The notes beneath the pieces were generated by a model that saw only the letters and a list, made by a program, of their open reading frames with translations, was not told where the DNA came from and ran no database searches. 64,000 nt of DNA. Source: Macadamia tetraphylla (Eukaryota; Streptophyta; Magnoliopsida; Proteales; Proteaceae). Position 1 is the first letter of the stretch. Every line of letters begins with the position of its first letter. The position numbers were made by a program, and so were the translations under genes. The stretch lies in assembly GCA_022985045.1 (NCBI GenBank), contig CM040970.1, positions 16,538,204 to 16,602,203 of the forward strand, written 5' to 3'. Positions 1 through 11,420 of this stretch are shown piece after piece.

Positions 1-1613
1 CGATGGGTTCTTGACCCGTCGGTCTAGGAAAAAATCACTGGTGGGTCCTCCTACCCACCTGTATGACCCACCTGTGGCTCAAATAAGCTCTGATTGAGCT
101 CAAACTCGTCGATAACTTTCCTCACACTATTATAAGTGTCATGTTTATATCTTACGTCGATTTCAATCTAGATTTGGATGCATTTCTAAATCCTTTATCT
201 GCGTTAGGTTTCGAGAAAACTCATCTTCTCACTCTGGATCTTACCTGTGCCGTGAGTGCTGATTATTTCACAAGAATAGGTAAGTGGGGAGAGGACTTTG
301 ATTCTTAGTTTTGGAATGTTTTTGGCATCCTTTGCATTCATGGACTATATTGACATTTCGATTGCCATACTCATGCATATAGTTGATGAATAAGTGTTGC
401 ATCTAGAACTAAACCTGTATATCTTAAATTCCATATGCATTGTTATATGTTGCATCTTGTGAATGAATTTATCATGTGATGTTTGTGATGCCAAATTGTC
501 GAACATGTGTGGGATTTCTAGAATAGATGATGTAGTCAGCTTGGAAACAAATGCATTGGTTCACCGTGAAATGGGACACAGAAGAACTATACAGTTGTAC
601 TATCTCATGTAGGAGCATGTGGTTAGGATTTCATAAACCCTCATGCTACGACCCTTCCCAACAGGGGTTTACGTGTTGGGTTATCACTGGGGGGAAGCGT
701 CGATCGCGGTCTGCCATGGTGGTTAGAAATGCACCTGGCTAATCATTATGATAGTTGAAAACCTTAGTGATATATTTAGAGGGTTAATCATACTGCTTTT
801 AATTTCTACTGTGGTTAGGCCACAATTTACTTTTCTACTGTGGTTCTGCCATGATTTACATTTCTCGTGTGGTTCGACCATGATTTACTTTTTCAAGTGC
901 TCACAGTGGGCCTTTTCTCTGACAACCCTATGGGCTTATCGTGGGATGGAGAACGCGTCTCAGACCTGTGGCATACGCGCACTATGGTTGTGAGTAACAT
1001 GTTACCTATGACCTAGTATGTTTGTTTAGGTGAATAGGAATAAAATGAATCCCATGCATATAGGATCATTTGACTTGCGATTACTTGTATGCGTTTTTCT
1101 TTTCAGTTACTGAGTTAGTGAACTCACCCCTCGTGTACACATATTTTTAGATGATTTTGTAGGATATTTAGTAGAGGAACCTGTGCTAGGTCCTACCGAC
1201 GAAACCCCAGTGGGGGATTGGTGGGTCCTCGAAGGATTTGAACACGGTGAAGGTTGCCCGTGTGAGAGTTGTGTTGCTGGGCAACAATGATAGATTCGGT
1301 TGCCATACTTTTTTATTATGTTGGTATATTTCTCTTTTGTGCTCTTGATATTTAAATTGTTATTTCTTGTGTAAATAACATGCCTATGAGCTCACATGTA
1401 AATATTTTATGTATAACAATTTGAGTATCAATAGTATATGAGAATTTCAAGTTATTAATGATGACAAGACTTCCGTTGTATTATGTTGTTACAATCCATT
1501 AAACACGTGTAGCTTGTTGTGCTATGATTACTGTATCAGATGATCCTAATGGTTTTGGATTACCTGGAGGGAACCTAATCACTGGTCTAGTTCAATGGGA
1601 ACAAGGTGTGACA
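1..1613 (+). mobile_element. Gypsy-type LTR, left end outside window
   Basis: The sequence from the window edge to about 1613 reads like a long Ty3/gypsy LTR. It has a block near 1110-1140 with paired stop-like motifs around 'gaactcacccc' that recurs in the LTR-like copies at 45,400 and 60,480. A typical LTR 3' end lies around 1590-1613 ('acaaggtgtgaca'). No internal gag or pol follows: a LINE fragment starts immediately after. It may therefore be a solo LTR. The left boundary and target duplication cannot be seen. Confidence 0.5.
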
Positions 1614-1619
1614 TAGTGT

Positions 1620-2960
1620 GTTTGAGGATATTCCACCTCTGCAAAGTAAAGGAAATTATCACACTAGAGAGGAAGGTGAGTCCTCTAAAAGAGTATCCTT
1701 ATCTCCATAGATGCAATAGTTGGAAGAAGCTCATTAACTCTTTTTAGAAATAAAGTTCACCATGGCTGCTACACCATAGGTTTCTCACTTCGGCTATACA
1801 GAGACAAAAGGAACAGGTGGATATTAAATACATCTAGGCGACTATGGTAGATGGGAAGATGGTTGCAAACTGTCCAATGAGTGCAGTTCGAGATAAGATT
1901 AATCGATGGAAAAATGCTTTGGTGGATTTTTTCTTAGACAAACGACCACATTTTCATTATGCAAAGGAGATGCTTTTCAAGTTGTGGAAGAGTTATGGAC
2001 ATGTTGACATAAATCTGCTTGGGTATGGTTTATTTACCTTTTGTTTTAACCATGGAGGATAGGGAGAAAGTATTAGAATGAGGGCCATGGTATATTCAAA
2101 GAAAACCTTTAATTCTTCGTCTATAAAGTAAGGAGACTATTCTTGACAAGATTGATTTAAGTTATGCTCCTATTTGGGTGCGTTTTCCAAATCTTCCATT
2201 TGACTTTTGATCTTCAAACTCATTAAGTGCTACCAGAAGTATATTTGTCTTCCCAATTTCGACTAATAAAAGAACAAAATCCATAGAGCGTCTTTCTTTT
2301 GCAAGAATCTAGGTGATAGTAAATGTTGCTTATGAATTACCTTCCTCTGTGGCCAATAAAGGTGAAGTTGGAATAATTCTTACTAAACAAAATCAATATG
2401 GTTAGATCCCCCCTAGATGTGATTCTTACAAGATTTTTGGTCATTCCAAGGCTCAATGTGGAGGGCTGTCCAAGACTCAATATCCAGAGAAGTGTCCGAC
2501 GGTGTTGATAATTGTCTGACAGGTGAGGGAGGGGATTCAAGAAGGATGGAGGTGGAATTTATGCATTCTAAATCTGGAAAGTTTTCTTATTCAAATTTGA
2601 ATTTGGTATAAGCAGATTTGGTGGAGGATTTTCTTCTCAATCAAATTCAATCGTCGATGCTTTTACATTATTGGAAGGTTCGACCGAAGAGATACATCTT
2701 GATTCAAAAAAGGAGGTTATGCTAGATTGTATGTTGGACAAAGGAGAGATTGAGGGAGAAATTATAGGGATTGAGGACTTGGGGTGTAATTCGGCTCCCA
2801 TTTTAGAGAGGGCGGATTTTTAAGGAATCTATAGAGTGCTTCCTTTTTTGCTAATGAGAAGGAGGAGGTGGAGCCCACATTTATAGGAGGAAATATTAAT
2901 TTGATAAATTTGGGGAGAGAAATTTGGTGTGGAAATCCTCTGCGGCCAAAGAATTTGGCG
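1620..2960 (+). pseudogene. Decayed LINE ORF1 (DUF4283 and zinc-knuckle type)
   Basis: A broken reading frame shows the order found in plant L1-type LINE ORF1. First comes a segment like 'FFLDKRPHFHYAKEMLFKLW' (about 1927-1993), then 'GPWYIQRKPL' (about 2085-2115), 'IWVRFPNLPF' (about 2172-2201) and 'RLSFAR' (near 2290). A knuckle-like 'PPRCDSYKIFGHSKAQC' follows at about 2409-2460. Stop codons and frame changes occur throughout, so it is a relic. It abuts the preceding LTR, which may have inserted into it. Confidence 0.7.
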
Positions 2961-3353
2961 GATGCTAATGAAGCATAGTTAGTAAGCTCGTGAACGACAA
3001 TAATATAGAAACGATACGTACGGCAATTAAACGGGCCATATAGAAATAATACTTTTTAGAAATTCAGCACAATAAAACACACAGGACAATAATACGGTAG
3101 ATGTTTAATACAGTTGCTATGTAAAAATCTGGAAGCAAAAATTCGGATTTATTTTGGTATTAAGAATGAAGTAAAACTAGTTGTTTATAACCAAATTCTA
3201 ATATCACATGCTCTCACGAACACTTAAATTCAATCTAGCCTTTCAATTGGGGATCAATTCTCCATTTTTTTATTAATCTAATATTAGTTAAGTTTAATCA
3301 TGTCTATCATCAACCACTTTCTATTATAGCAAATAATAGCATATATTTATCCA

Positions 3354-3384
<31 letters not shown>

Positions 3385-3775
3385 TGCGGATAATCATTTA
3401 ACAAATTAAAATATCATCATTGATATTATCTTATCAAATAAGAAAATCCACAGCAACCCCTACTGATGAGGATTTAGATTATAAATTCGAAATCATATCG
3501 CATATAGGTCCAATAAGATATTTAATAATTCAATCGAAATAACCTATGGTATATTCATAATCAAGGTAAGTTTTAAATTGGGTGACAAAATTATAATTAA
3601 GTGGACTTAATAGGCTAATGAATAGGAATAAGAGGGTGGACACATAAGGTAATTGATTAGTAGATTTAAGACAAGCTTGAGATAAAGCTAAATAAAGTTA
3701 TAAAATAATAAAGGAGAGAGGGAGGGGCAATATGGAAAGAGGGGTTGGAATTAATAAAATAAGAAACGGAAACAC
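2961..3775. other. Non-coding stretch with no recognised gene
   Basis: AT-rich sequence. The start (about 2975-3110) has a 'taagctcgtgaacgacaataat' type composition seen in plant MITEs, but I could not find paired ends. It also contains an (AAT)n microsatellite at 3353-3384. I see no coding signal. Confidence 0.4.
3353..3384. repeat. (AAT)n microsatellite
   Basis: About ten uninterrupted AAT units. Confidence 0.95.
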
Positions 3776-3783
3776 GTATCATT

Positions 3784-4371
3784 TAAGGGTGTCAATTGAT
3801 TCGATTTCGGTTATTCGGTTCGATTTGATGATAAGGTGGACCATAACCAAACCAAGAACCGACTCGGTTCCGTATTTAGATACTGAAACTGATTCAATTC
3901 AACTTGGTTCAATTTCAGTTCCGATTCGGTTCTAATATGTAGTTTTAATTCGATTTTATACTTCGATTTTAATTCGATTATGAAAACGGTTCCACTTTTG
4001 AACCATGACTGTGATGGACCAAAGGCCATAATGGGCTCAAGATACGGGCCTTAGATATGGGCCTTATGACCATTGCTAACTCCAAAATTATCTTGGCTTG
4101 TAAATATGTAATGATAAATTATAAAAAACACTTGCCACAAAAAAAAAAAAAACTTGCAAAAAATACTCTTGAATGATAAGAGCAATTTGGTTTCGATTTC
4201 AGTTCGAACTGATGATTCTGACACTCTAAATCAAAATCGAGTCGAACCGAATAGCATACTCACATATTCAAATCGAATTTGAACCTAATAAATTCGATTC
4301 GGTTTCATTCCAGTAAATTTGGCTTGGTTTTGATTTCGGTGTTTGGTTTCGGTTTGAAATTGATACCCTTA
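3784..4371. mobile_element. hAT-type MITE, 588 bp, with 8-bp TSD
   Basis: The ends are near-perfect inverted repeats: TAAGGGTGTCAATT at the left and TAAGGGTATCAATT at the right read inward. They are flanked by identical 8-bp duplications GTATCATT at 3776-3783 and 4372-4379. An 8-bp TSD is the hAT signature. The interior is made of repeated 'ggttcggtt'/'cgattt' motifs with no transposase frame, so the element is non-autonomous. Confidence 0.88.
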
Positions 4372-4598
4372 GTATCATTCACATTTTTCTCAAAATTGAG
4401 GAACGTTAGGAAATGAAAAGTGTCGCTCTGACTTTTTTTTTTGAAATCTCAAACTAAACATATTAATAAGTATAAAAACATATTATACACGTTTCAATGC
4501 ATATATGCATAAGATATTTTTGGATTGATAAGACAAATTATGACTTTTTTATTGAAATGTTCGGATACAGCAAAATTCGGTGTATTATACACGAATTT

Positions 4599-5270
4599 AC
4601 TAACCACCACGTGGAGACGGTCTTGGATTTCGACGTGTGGATGTCAACACGTGTATGATCGAGATGAGAGAGAAAAAAATCTCAGTTTTTCTATGGTTGT
4701 AGGGAACGCTGCTCAGCTCTTCATCCTCTTTCCTCTTTAACCGTTTCTGTAGTTGCAGAGACTAAGAGACATCTCGTAGGAGGCGTTATGCTGGTAGAGC
4801 ATACCTGAACAAGAACAATTCACAGGAATCAGGACGAGGATGTCGATGGGGATCTTGGTGACTTCTGTTACGTTGTTGATGGAGGCAATCTCCATCGGAT
4901 CTGCTTGCAAGAGGTTGCCGATGGCGATGGGGGGTATCGTAAGGATAAAATGATCGGAAGGTGAGGTAGGATCTGCTGGAGTTCGAAAGACCAGAGGAAC
5001 CCATTAACTGAATAATCGTTGTTGTAATTCTAACACCCAAGCTGTTTGTTGTCGACGTAAGCCTGTTGGGCCTGTAACAGATGGAAAGAATGAAACGAAA
5101 ACAATAAGAAAGAAGAAGAAAAAAAGGTTAGAGAGGAGAGAGGATGAAGAGCTGAGCAGCCTTCGCTACAACCACAGAAAAACTGAGATTTTTTATCTCT
5201 GATCGCGAAAGTACACGTGTTGACATCTATGTGTCGAAATCCGAGAACGTCTACACCAGCATCCGTCAGA
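4599..5270. mobile_element. Inverted-repeat (MULE-like) element carrying a LysM receptor-kinase fragment
   Basis: Two inverted arms of about 145-155 bp (4599-4745 and 5118-5270) match closely, sharing for example 'aaatctcagtttttct' and 'gctgctcagctcttcatcct' on opposite strands. About 370 bp between them carries a 5' fragment of a LysM receptor-kinase gene on the minus strand. Long inverted arms around a gene fragment suggest a Pack-MULE or fold-back element. Outer ends and target duplication could not be fixed; weaker similarity between the arms continues outward to about 4549 and 5290. Confidence 0.65.
4765..5125 (-). pseudogene. Captured 5' fragment of a LysM receptor-like kinase (LYK4/LYK5 type)
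   Basis: The minus strand reads, in order, a hydrophobic leader ('SFLLFSFHSFHLLQA'), 'QQAYVDNKQL', 'SRSYLTFRS', 'AIGNLLQADPMEIASINNV', 'KIPIDILVLIPVNCSCSG' and 'QHNASYEM'. This is the order of the signal peptide, the first cysteine-bounded segment and the first LysM module with its CxC motif in LYK4/LYK5-type chitin-receptor proteins. The pieces sit in different frames and one stop follows the first segment, so it is not functional. It is cut off before the second LysM and has no kinase. The flanking inverted arms indicate capture by a mobile element. Confidence 0.75.
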
Positions 5271-5940
5271 TTATTTGGCCGCAGAGGATTTCAATCGAAA
5301 ATTTGGGGAGATGGGCTGGAATTGGATTAGTTGACTCTCAATCAATTAAATCTATTGATTGTCAATCAAACCGATTCTTTTTTCAACTCACTTAGACAAG
5401 GATGGAAATTTTTCAAATGAAAATAATCATGTTGCTAATGATACGAAATTGAGAGGGGACCCACATAATTATGCTTCTGAGGATAGGTGTGATGAGGTGT
5501 CAAATTCAATTATTGCTACTCCTTATATATATCTCTATTAGCAACTTTTATGTCCTTTTCTAACCTTATGGTGGAGAATACCTCGAAGAGAGTCACAATC
5601 GTTATCTCTCCAGGGGAATAGGCGGACTTGATACATAGTGAGGAGTTGATCGATCAAGTTGATTGAGTTGAATGATAGATTCATCGATTTGATAATATAG
5701 AAAATATTCATTTGAATTTTTCAAAGGAAGCGTCAGAGTCGAATGATGATAGTGGTCCTATTATCTTCATAAATCTGACCCATACAGTCATGAGAAGTTT
5801 TCTATAGAAGAGTCGTCACATGAAAAGTATCCCATACCATCTTCGCTCTCGCGATTGGGCTACTTATCTCTTCCATAACATCTTTTTCCCAATTGCACAA
5901 GCTTTACTTTCTATATTTTTTGAATTGTGTTGCAGGGTTT
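5271..5940. other. Non-coding stretch, no gene recognised
   Basis: Contains short open segments without recognisable similarity (for example near 5380-5540). It could be further LINE debris, but nothing in it supports a call. Confidence 0.3.
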
Positions 5941-5948
5941 GTCCTACT

Positions 5949-6599
5949 TAGGGGGTGTCGATTCTAAGCCCACATCGATAGCCCGACTGAGCCCGACACG
6001 TTTATGGCCCAACCTAGACCGGCCCTATTAATAAATGTGTCGGGCTTAGTAAACAAGCATTCACGGTGTAGGTAGCTAGCCCGTCGAGCGCCCGATCAAA
6101 CCGACATGTTTATATGCCCGACTTGAACCAACTCGTTGTAGCCCTACCCAGCCCGATCCCCTTTAATGCTACATAAAATTCCTTTTGTACCACTACTAGT
6201 AAGAAACTAATTAAGTTTTCTTACCTTTTGCTTTGTAGTAGGATTTGATTTAATAAAGCTTTATTTTGTAAGTTGTAATGGTCATACCTCATAACCTCTT
6301 CTTTTCTTTTAAAAAAGAACAACCATAATCTCAACTCACTTAATAATAGAATTTTAGGGTAGGCACGTTTAGAGCCCATTTAGGTTTAATAGGTCCGTAG
6401 CTCAATTAAAGCCTGGTTAAGGCATGTTTAAGGAAACTCGATTAAAACCCGATACCGACCGGCCAATTATAAACCGTATCATATCTCCTAAAGCTAGGCC
6501 CATTTACTTAAACGGGTGTTCACGGTGCAAGGCTTTTAAGTGGTCAAGCTCGATTAGGCCCGATGGAGACCGACTTGGCCCGATCAGTTGACACCCCTA
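5949..6599. mobile_element. hAT-type MITE, 651 bp, older copy
   Basis: Terminal inverted repeats are 'taggggGTGTCgat' at the left and 'taggggtgtcaac' at the right read inward. The flanks are GTCCTACT (5941-5948) and GTCCCGCT (6600-6607), an 8-bp duplication now matching at 6 of 8 positions. The interior is rich in 'gcccgac'/'gggct' motifs and has no coding frame. It belongs to the same 'GGGTGTCAA' end-type as the element at 3784-4371 but has a different interior. Confidence 0.75.
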
Positions 6600-6607
6600 G
6601 TCCCGCT

Positions 6608-8110
6608 TGATTTAGGGACCTCTCCTCCTTTCTTTTGATTTGTTCAAAGAAGGTTATAACGGTTCTTTCTCTGTATTATGTTTTTCATTTCTTGATACAT
6701 ACAAATTACCTGTAAAAAAAATAAATCTACAAAAAAAACCCCTTTAAGAAGGTAGTGGTACTACTATTAGACCACTCACTTTATCTTTTTCTTCTTCTTT
6801 TAATCCTTCTATTCTCTCATTTTTTCATCTCTTCTTTTCTTTATTTATTTATTTATTATTTATAGATTTTTTTTCTTACTATTTTGTATGGAACCTTGCA
6901 ACGGATCCATTAAGTTAGGGTAAGGCTACATTTATTATTGTTGTTGTTGTTGGCATAGTTTCAAGTATCGGTATCAAATCGGCTATCTTGGTTGTATCTT
7001 ATCGATATCGGTTATCAATTTAGAATGATTACTCATATCGTTTCAAGGGTAAAATATAATAAAAAATGTTTTTTAAAAAACAAAAGCAAAAGTGAGCAAT
7101 ACACACCAATTCGATCCGATCCAATCCAATCCAAATTAGTATCCGTATACCCAAATCTATGGTTTTCTTTTTTTTTTGGAATAAAAATTCCCATTGAGGA
7201 CATAATCAAATAACAAGGAATATGTTATTCCACCAAATGTTTTGGGTAAATAACAACGAATATCACAAAGTGACAAAATCTCTTCGATCTCATTATCCAT
7301 TGGAAGACAAAAATATATATGATAATACAAATGAGGGATAAAACTATGCATTTCAATTTTTGCCACACGACATGCATAATGGATGACTCTAAAATGTTGA
7401 ATAGGGACAAGACACCATGATGCAGTGGTCGATTGTCAACTTTAAGACCTTAGTTCAATTATATGGTTCACTTGCATTGGAAAGTGTTGCTTGCCTTTAG
7501 TGATTAGAACCTTGGATTGTTGTGGTCAGATCTTGGGACCAACCCCACCTTCACCCAATTCTTTTAATCTACCAGAGAAGCCACATACTTTTTGAAAAAG
7601 AAAAACGATTCGCTTGTATAACACATTTTTCCTCGTCTTTTGGCTATCCAAAATTGTTCAGTTGTTAAAAGTTCAATTTTCTTTCCTCCGTTTTTCTTTG
7701 TATTTCTTTGACACACATAAGACAAATCTTGGAGCCTAATCTATTAAAAATTTAGAGCCACTTGACTTACCACTTGGCAGATAGAAATTATTTGGGCCTA
7801 TATTATGCTGTGGTCCGCGTGGACCTGCACCATGCCTTTATATTATGAAGGAATCACTTCAACATAGGTGGTGGATGGAATTTCTTAAGAATTAACTTAG
7901 TGGTATCTAGCTTCTCACCACTTTTTGAGTTTATTGGTATTTTATTTATGTTAATGAGAAATAGGAGTCATAAATTATACCAAATACTTCTATTTTTGTT
8001 TGTATCGAATAGACATAAATTTAAACTATATTAAAGAGAGTTTTAAATTATCATTATCACCTATTATTCTCATTTCGGACCGAATTAACCTATCGTGGCA
8101 TTGGTACTAT
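6608..8110. other. Non-coding stretch, no gene recognised
   Basis: AT-rich sequence with homopolymer runs. About 6955-7140 has 'tatcggtatc'/'gatccgatcc' repetitive composition typical of decayed plant repeats. A tRNA-like stretch near 7415-7480 may be a very old SINE but is too diverged to call. Confidence 0.3.
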
Positions 8111-8119
8111 TGGATGATC

Positions 8120-8570
8120 AAAGGGAGGGATAGTTAAACTTCTTTCCTATGTGGGTAATCTTGAGCTTTCCAAATATGTGCTCCAATCTATGTATCTATA
8201 TTGGTTCAAAGTTTTTGTTCTCCCTTGCTCTATAGTTAAAGCGGTTGAATCTCTTCTCAGATCCTTCCTTCAGAAAGGAATGGGCTCTTCAAAATTCTTC
8301 CACCCACTTAGTTGGGCTTCTATTTGTGTTCCTAAAACTTAATGAGGTTTAGGCCTTGAAGAATCAAAGATGTTAATACAGCAAACATCATTAAGCTCAT
8401 CTGGAAGATCGTTTCCAAGCATAATAGTATATGATTCTATTTGGTTTACTCCTACCTCCTCAGATTTGACTCCTTTGAACAGTATACCCTTTGTCCGTCA
8501 CCTCCTAGGTTTGGTATAAGATTCTTAATATCAGACACATTGCTTTTGGAGCCATTTCTTCCTCCTAGTA
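8120..8570 (+). pseudogene. LINE reverse-transcriptase C-terminal remnant
   Basis: In frame-broken form the sequence reads 'LSKYVLQSMYLYWFKVFVLP', 'VESLLRSFLQKG', 'PLSWASICVPKT', 'IWFTPTSSDL' and 'HCFWSHFF'-like segments. These match the thumb region after the reverse transcriptase of plant L1-type LINEs. Stops occur at 8340 and later. It lies on the plus strand, as do most LINE pieces in this window. Confidence 0.7.
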
Positions 8571-8680
8571 CAGACATCTAGGTCCTTGAAGCATATATAA
8601 ACCTCCATATCCTTCAGCCACTTTTTGAAGTTTTCACCAGTGAGCTTAGGAATATCTAGGACACCATAGTTTGAAGACAT
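8571..8680 (-). pseudogene. Copia gag N-terminal fragment
   Basis: From an ATG at 8680 on the minus strand the frame reads 'MSSNYGVLDIPKLTGENFKK' followed by 'WLKDMEVYICFKDLD'. This resembles the start of Copia gag proteins (UBN2/DUF4219 family), which have a 'KLxGxNFxxWxxxLE' pattern. The frame then runs into LINE sequence, so only the start is kept. The about 800 bp upstream (8690-9480) could be its leader and LTR but I could not define ends. Confidence 0.5.
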
Positions 8681-9790
8681 TTTGTTTAATAGTTCAATGA
8701 TAGGAAAAGCAATCCATTCAACATACGATGAAAGTATGTAAATAATCCAAGCATGTAATATTTAGATAAAAATAACAATACGACAATGCCAAACCATCAA
8801 CATAACAAGAATGTCAACGGCAATTACATTCCTAACCTTTGGGTCTAAAAGTGTATGGGTCCACTAAAGATTTGCAATGACTGCAGGACCTCTTTAACTT
8901 TCGAAAAGTACCATCACCTTTGGGTGAATAACACCTTCTTGGTTAAGGTTTCCCTATATTATGCTTGATAATGTCGCCTATGGGCGAGCATTACCTACTT
9001 TTTTGCCAACCATTTTTCTGTGTCTATAAAACGAAGAATACCTTGAGTTGTAAACCTATTATAGTAAGTTTGGATTTTACCACTTTGGTGGGTTCCATCC
9101 AATCTCACTATAATAGTTTGTAACCCTATTATAGCGGCCTGAATTTGTGGGATTGGTTCATCAATAATACATAAGCAAAGTAATAAACCACATTAATGTA
9201 AAACATGTGCAAACAGAATTTGGTTCTATAACCAAACCTTATTCCATTTTACTGTCAGTATGCAACCTATGTAACATTAGGGTTCCAATTGGATTCCCTT
9301 TTATAAGAAGGGTATAACAAAGTATTTCAAAGTCCCTACATATACAAAATTTCCCAAAACCGAGTCCCTATGGCCACCAAAGGTAGTCATATTGCATGCC
9401 AAATGTAGAGGATCGAAAACTGAACCCAACATAAAAAGTTTCCCTCTATGCACCCTCTAAATTAGACTTGTGAAATCACTCTCGGGCCGCCCTTATCTGG
9501 TTAGACTGGCTGATTTTGTTCAGTCGAAATGGTTTGTTTTGGTTGATCCGGTTCAATAGGTTCATCAGGTCATTTTACGAGTAAAAATTTGGGCCAACAT
9601 TTTAAAGGCTTAGTCAACCGGTCTGGTCATTGGGTCGGGGTTGACTCAAGCGAGTTAACCTGGTCCAACTAGTCCACCTAAAAAACCCTAACAGGTTGAC
9701 CCTACAATGACTTATCGCCACCAGGTCAGGCACTCGATGCCACTTGTTGGCTTCAAGAGACGTATGCCATATTGCATTGTGACCATGGTG
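8681..9790. other. Non-coding stretch, possibly Copia leader or LTR
   Basis: No open frame of note. Contains partly repeated phrases near 9045-9150 ('ttgtaa.cctattatag' twice) and a 'ggttcaataggttcatcagg' type stretch at 9540-9660 of low complexity. Confidence 0.3.
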
Positions 9791-9797
9791 ATGGTCG

Positions 9798-10013
9798 GAT
9801 GAAATTTAGCTGTTGCCCGGGTTGCAGCCAAGTAGCTACAACCCTTGTGGCAGCCAAAGAAATAGAATCTAAAAGGGCATTTTGAAAATACAATAACATA
9901 GGAAGGTATTTGTGAACCCTAGGGGGAAGTGAATATTTCATTTCTTTGGCTGCCAGCAGGGGGTTGCAGCTACTTGGCCACAACCTGAGTAGCAACCAAA
10001 TTTTTTCCACGAT
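9798..10013. repeat. Fold-back hairpin or MITE candidate
   Basis: Two arms of roughly 55 bp are inverted copies: 'gttgcagccaagtagct' near 9823-9839 pairs with 'agctacttggccacaac' near 9968-9984, and 'ggcagccaaagaaat' pairs with 'atttctttggctgcc'. A loop of about 75 bp separates them. No clear target duplication was found, so the class is open. Confidence 0.55.
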
Positions 10014-10029
10014 GGTCTCTTCCTCTTCC

Positions 10030-11381
10030 ATAAAAATTTCTTACTTCAAGGATATAGAAAAATGGCAATGGTTGTACGAGAATCATTCTCCTACGAGGAC
10101 CAGATCCACACTCTGCACATAGCAGGTGGGGTGGCAAGAAGAATAAGAAAAAGAAGAAGAAGAAGAAGATGGAGGAGGTCCAAGTAGGGGTAAAATTATC
10201 AAAAGAAGGTCCTTAATTGAGGGAGGAATACTGTTTTGGATAGTTTATAAACCCAAACCTAATTTTTGTATAAATTTATTAATTTAAACATAGATTGGAT
10301 AGTTTAATAAAAAGAAACCCAAAAATACATAATCATATAATTTTCCTTAAATATGATATATCTTTTTTGAAGGAAAAAAGAAAGATAAGATATTCTAATC
10401 CGGTGCTACATTGGCCATGAAACTTCGATCCTTGTCATCTTTGTCGGTTGAGTGCAGCGTAAGTTCATTCATCAGTACTAGTGAAGGAAAGGACATTTCT
10501 ATATCGTGATCCCCAAGTTCAATTATTAATCCATACCTATCCACCCAATGTGATAAGAGTGATACTCTATTCGACTCCCCTTTGATCGGATTCCTACTAC
10601 CTTATATGGACATCAATTGTTGTCCTTATGTGTTAGCTAACTGGCGTATGGTGAAGCCATGACTAGCGACCCACTCCTTCGAAGTCTCAACATTTTTTTC
10701 CTAGTAAAACAAACAATAGAGTGGGCCTCACATGTTCTTTTTCCCATAAGAAAATCAAGTTATATCGACATAAGAGGGTGATATGGTTTGAGGAATCGGA
10801 TTGGATCAACTTGAATCAGTCAGATCGAATTGGTATCGGTTCTGTTCGATCCTAATTCTTGGTTTATATTATATCATTGGATCGATATAGATGAAGGATA
10901 ATAATGCACAAATATTGATTTTAAATTACAACTAAGGGTATTTTTATCCGATCCAAGCCGATATGTGCCAATTTGGATGGAGATTGTATTTGTATTAACC
11001 CTACCTGATTCCAGTGTCTTCAACCACGGTTGAAAGGAATCTGTTCAAACCATAATTGAGAATGGAGGGGCTGTAAATCCCACATAGACCAATAGCTTGA
11101 GATCGAAAGTCAATTTTAGACCTAAATCAAGCATATTATTCGATTCCTAGATTTTTATCCACATAGAATGCATAGGGTTCAAGAAGGGAAAGTGCACATA
11201 CACACTCAAGTGATGAGGAGAGCACTGGCTAAAGAAAGCGCAAAACTATTGTTAGGGTAGTTATTAGGGTAGTCTGTTCTAATTATCATTTTCCGGAAAT
11301 AAACATGTTGGTAAAAAACACTATTTAGCATTTCGTGGGGTAGATATTACATCCTCAAGATATATGTTCACCTAGTGCATT

Positions 11382-11420
<39 letters not shown>

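Noticed and set aside
551..993. Two short plus-strand open frames (63 and 81 codons)
   Set aside because: They lie within LTR-like sequence, have no motif and match chance expectation.
7415..7570. tRNA-like stretch resembling a SINE head
   Set aside because: Boxes A and B are too diverged and no 3' end or target duplication is visible.
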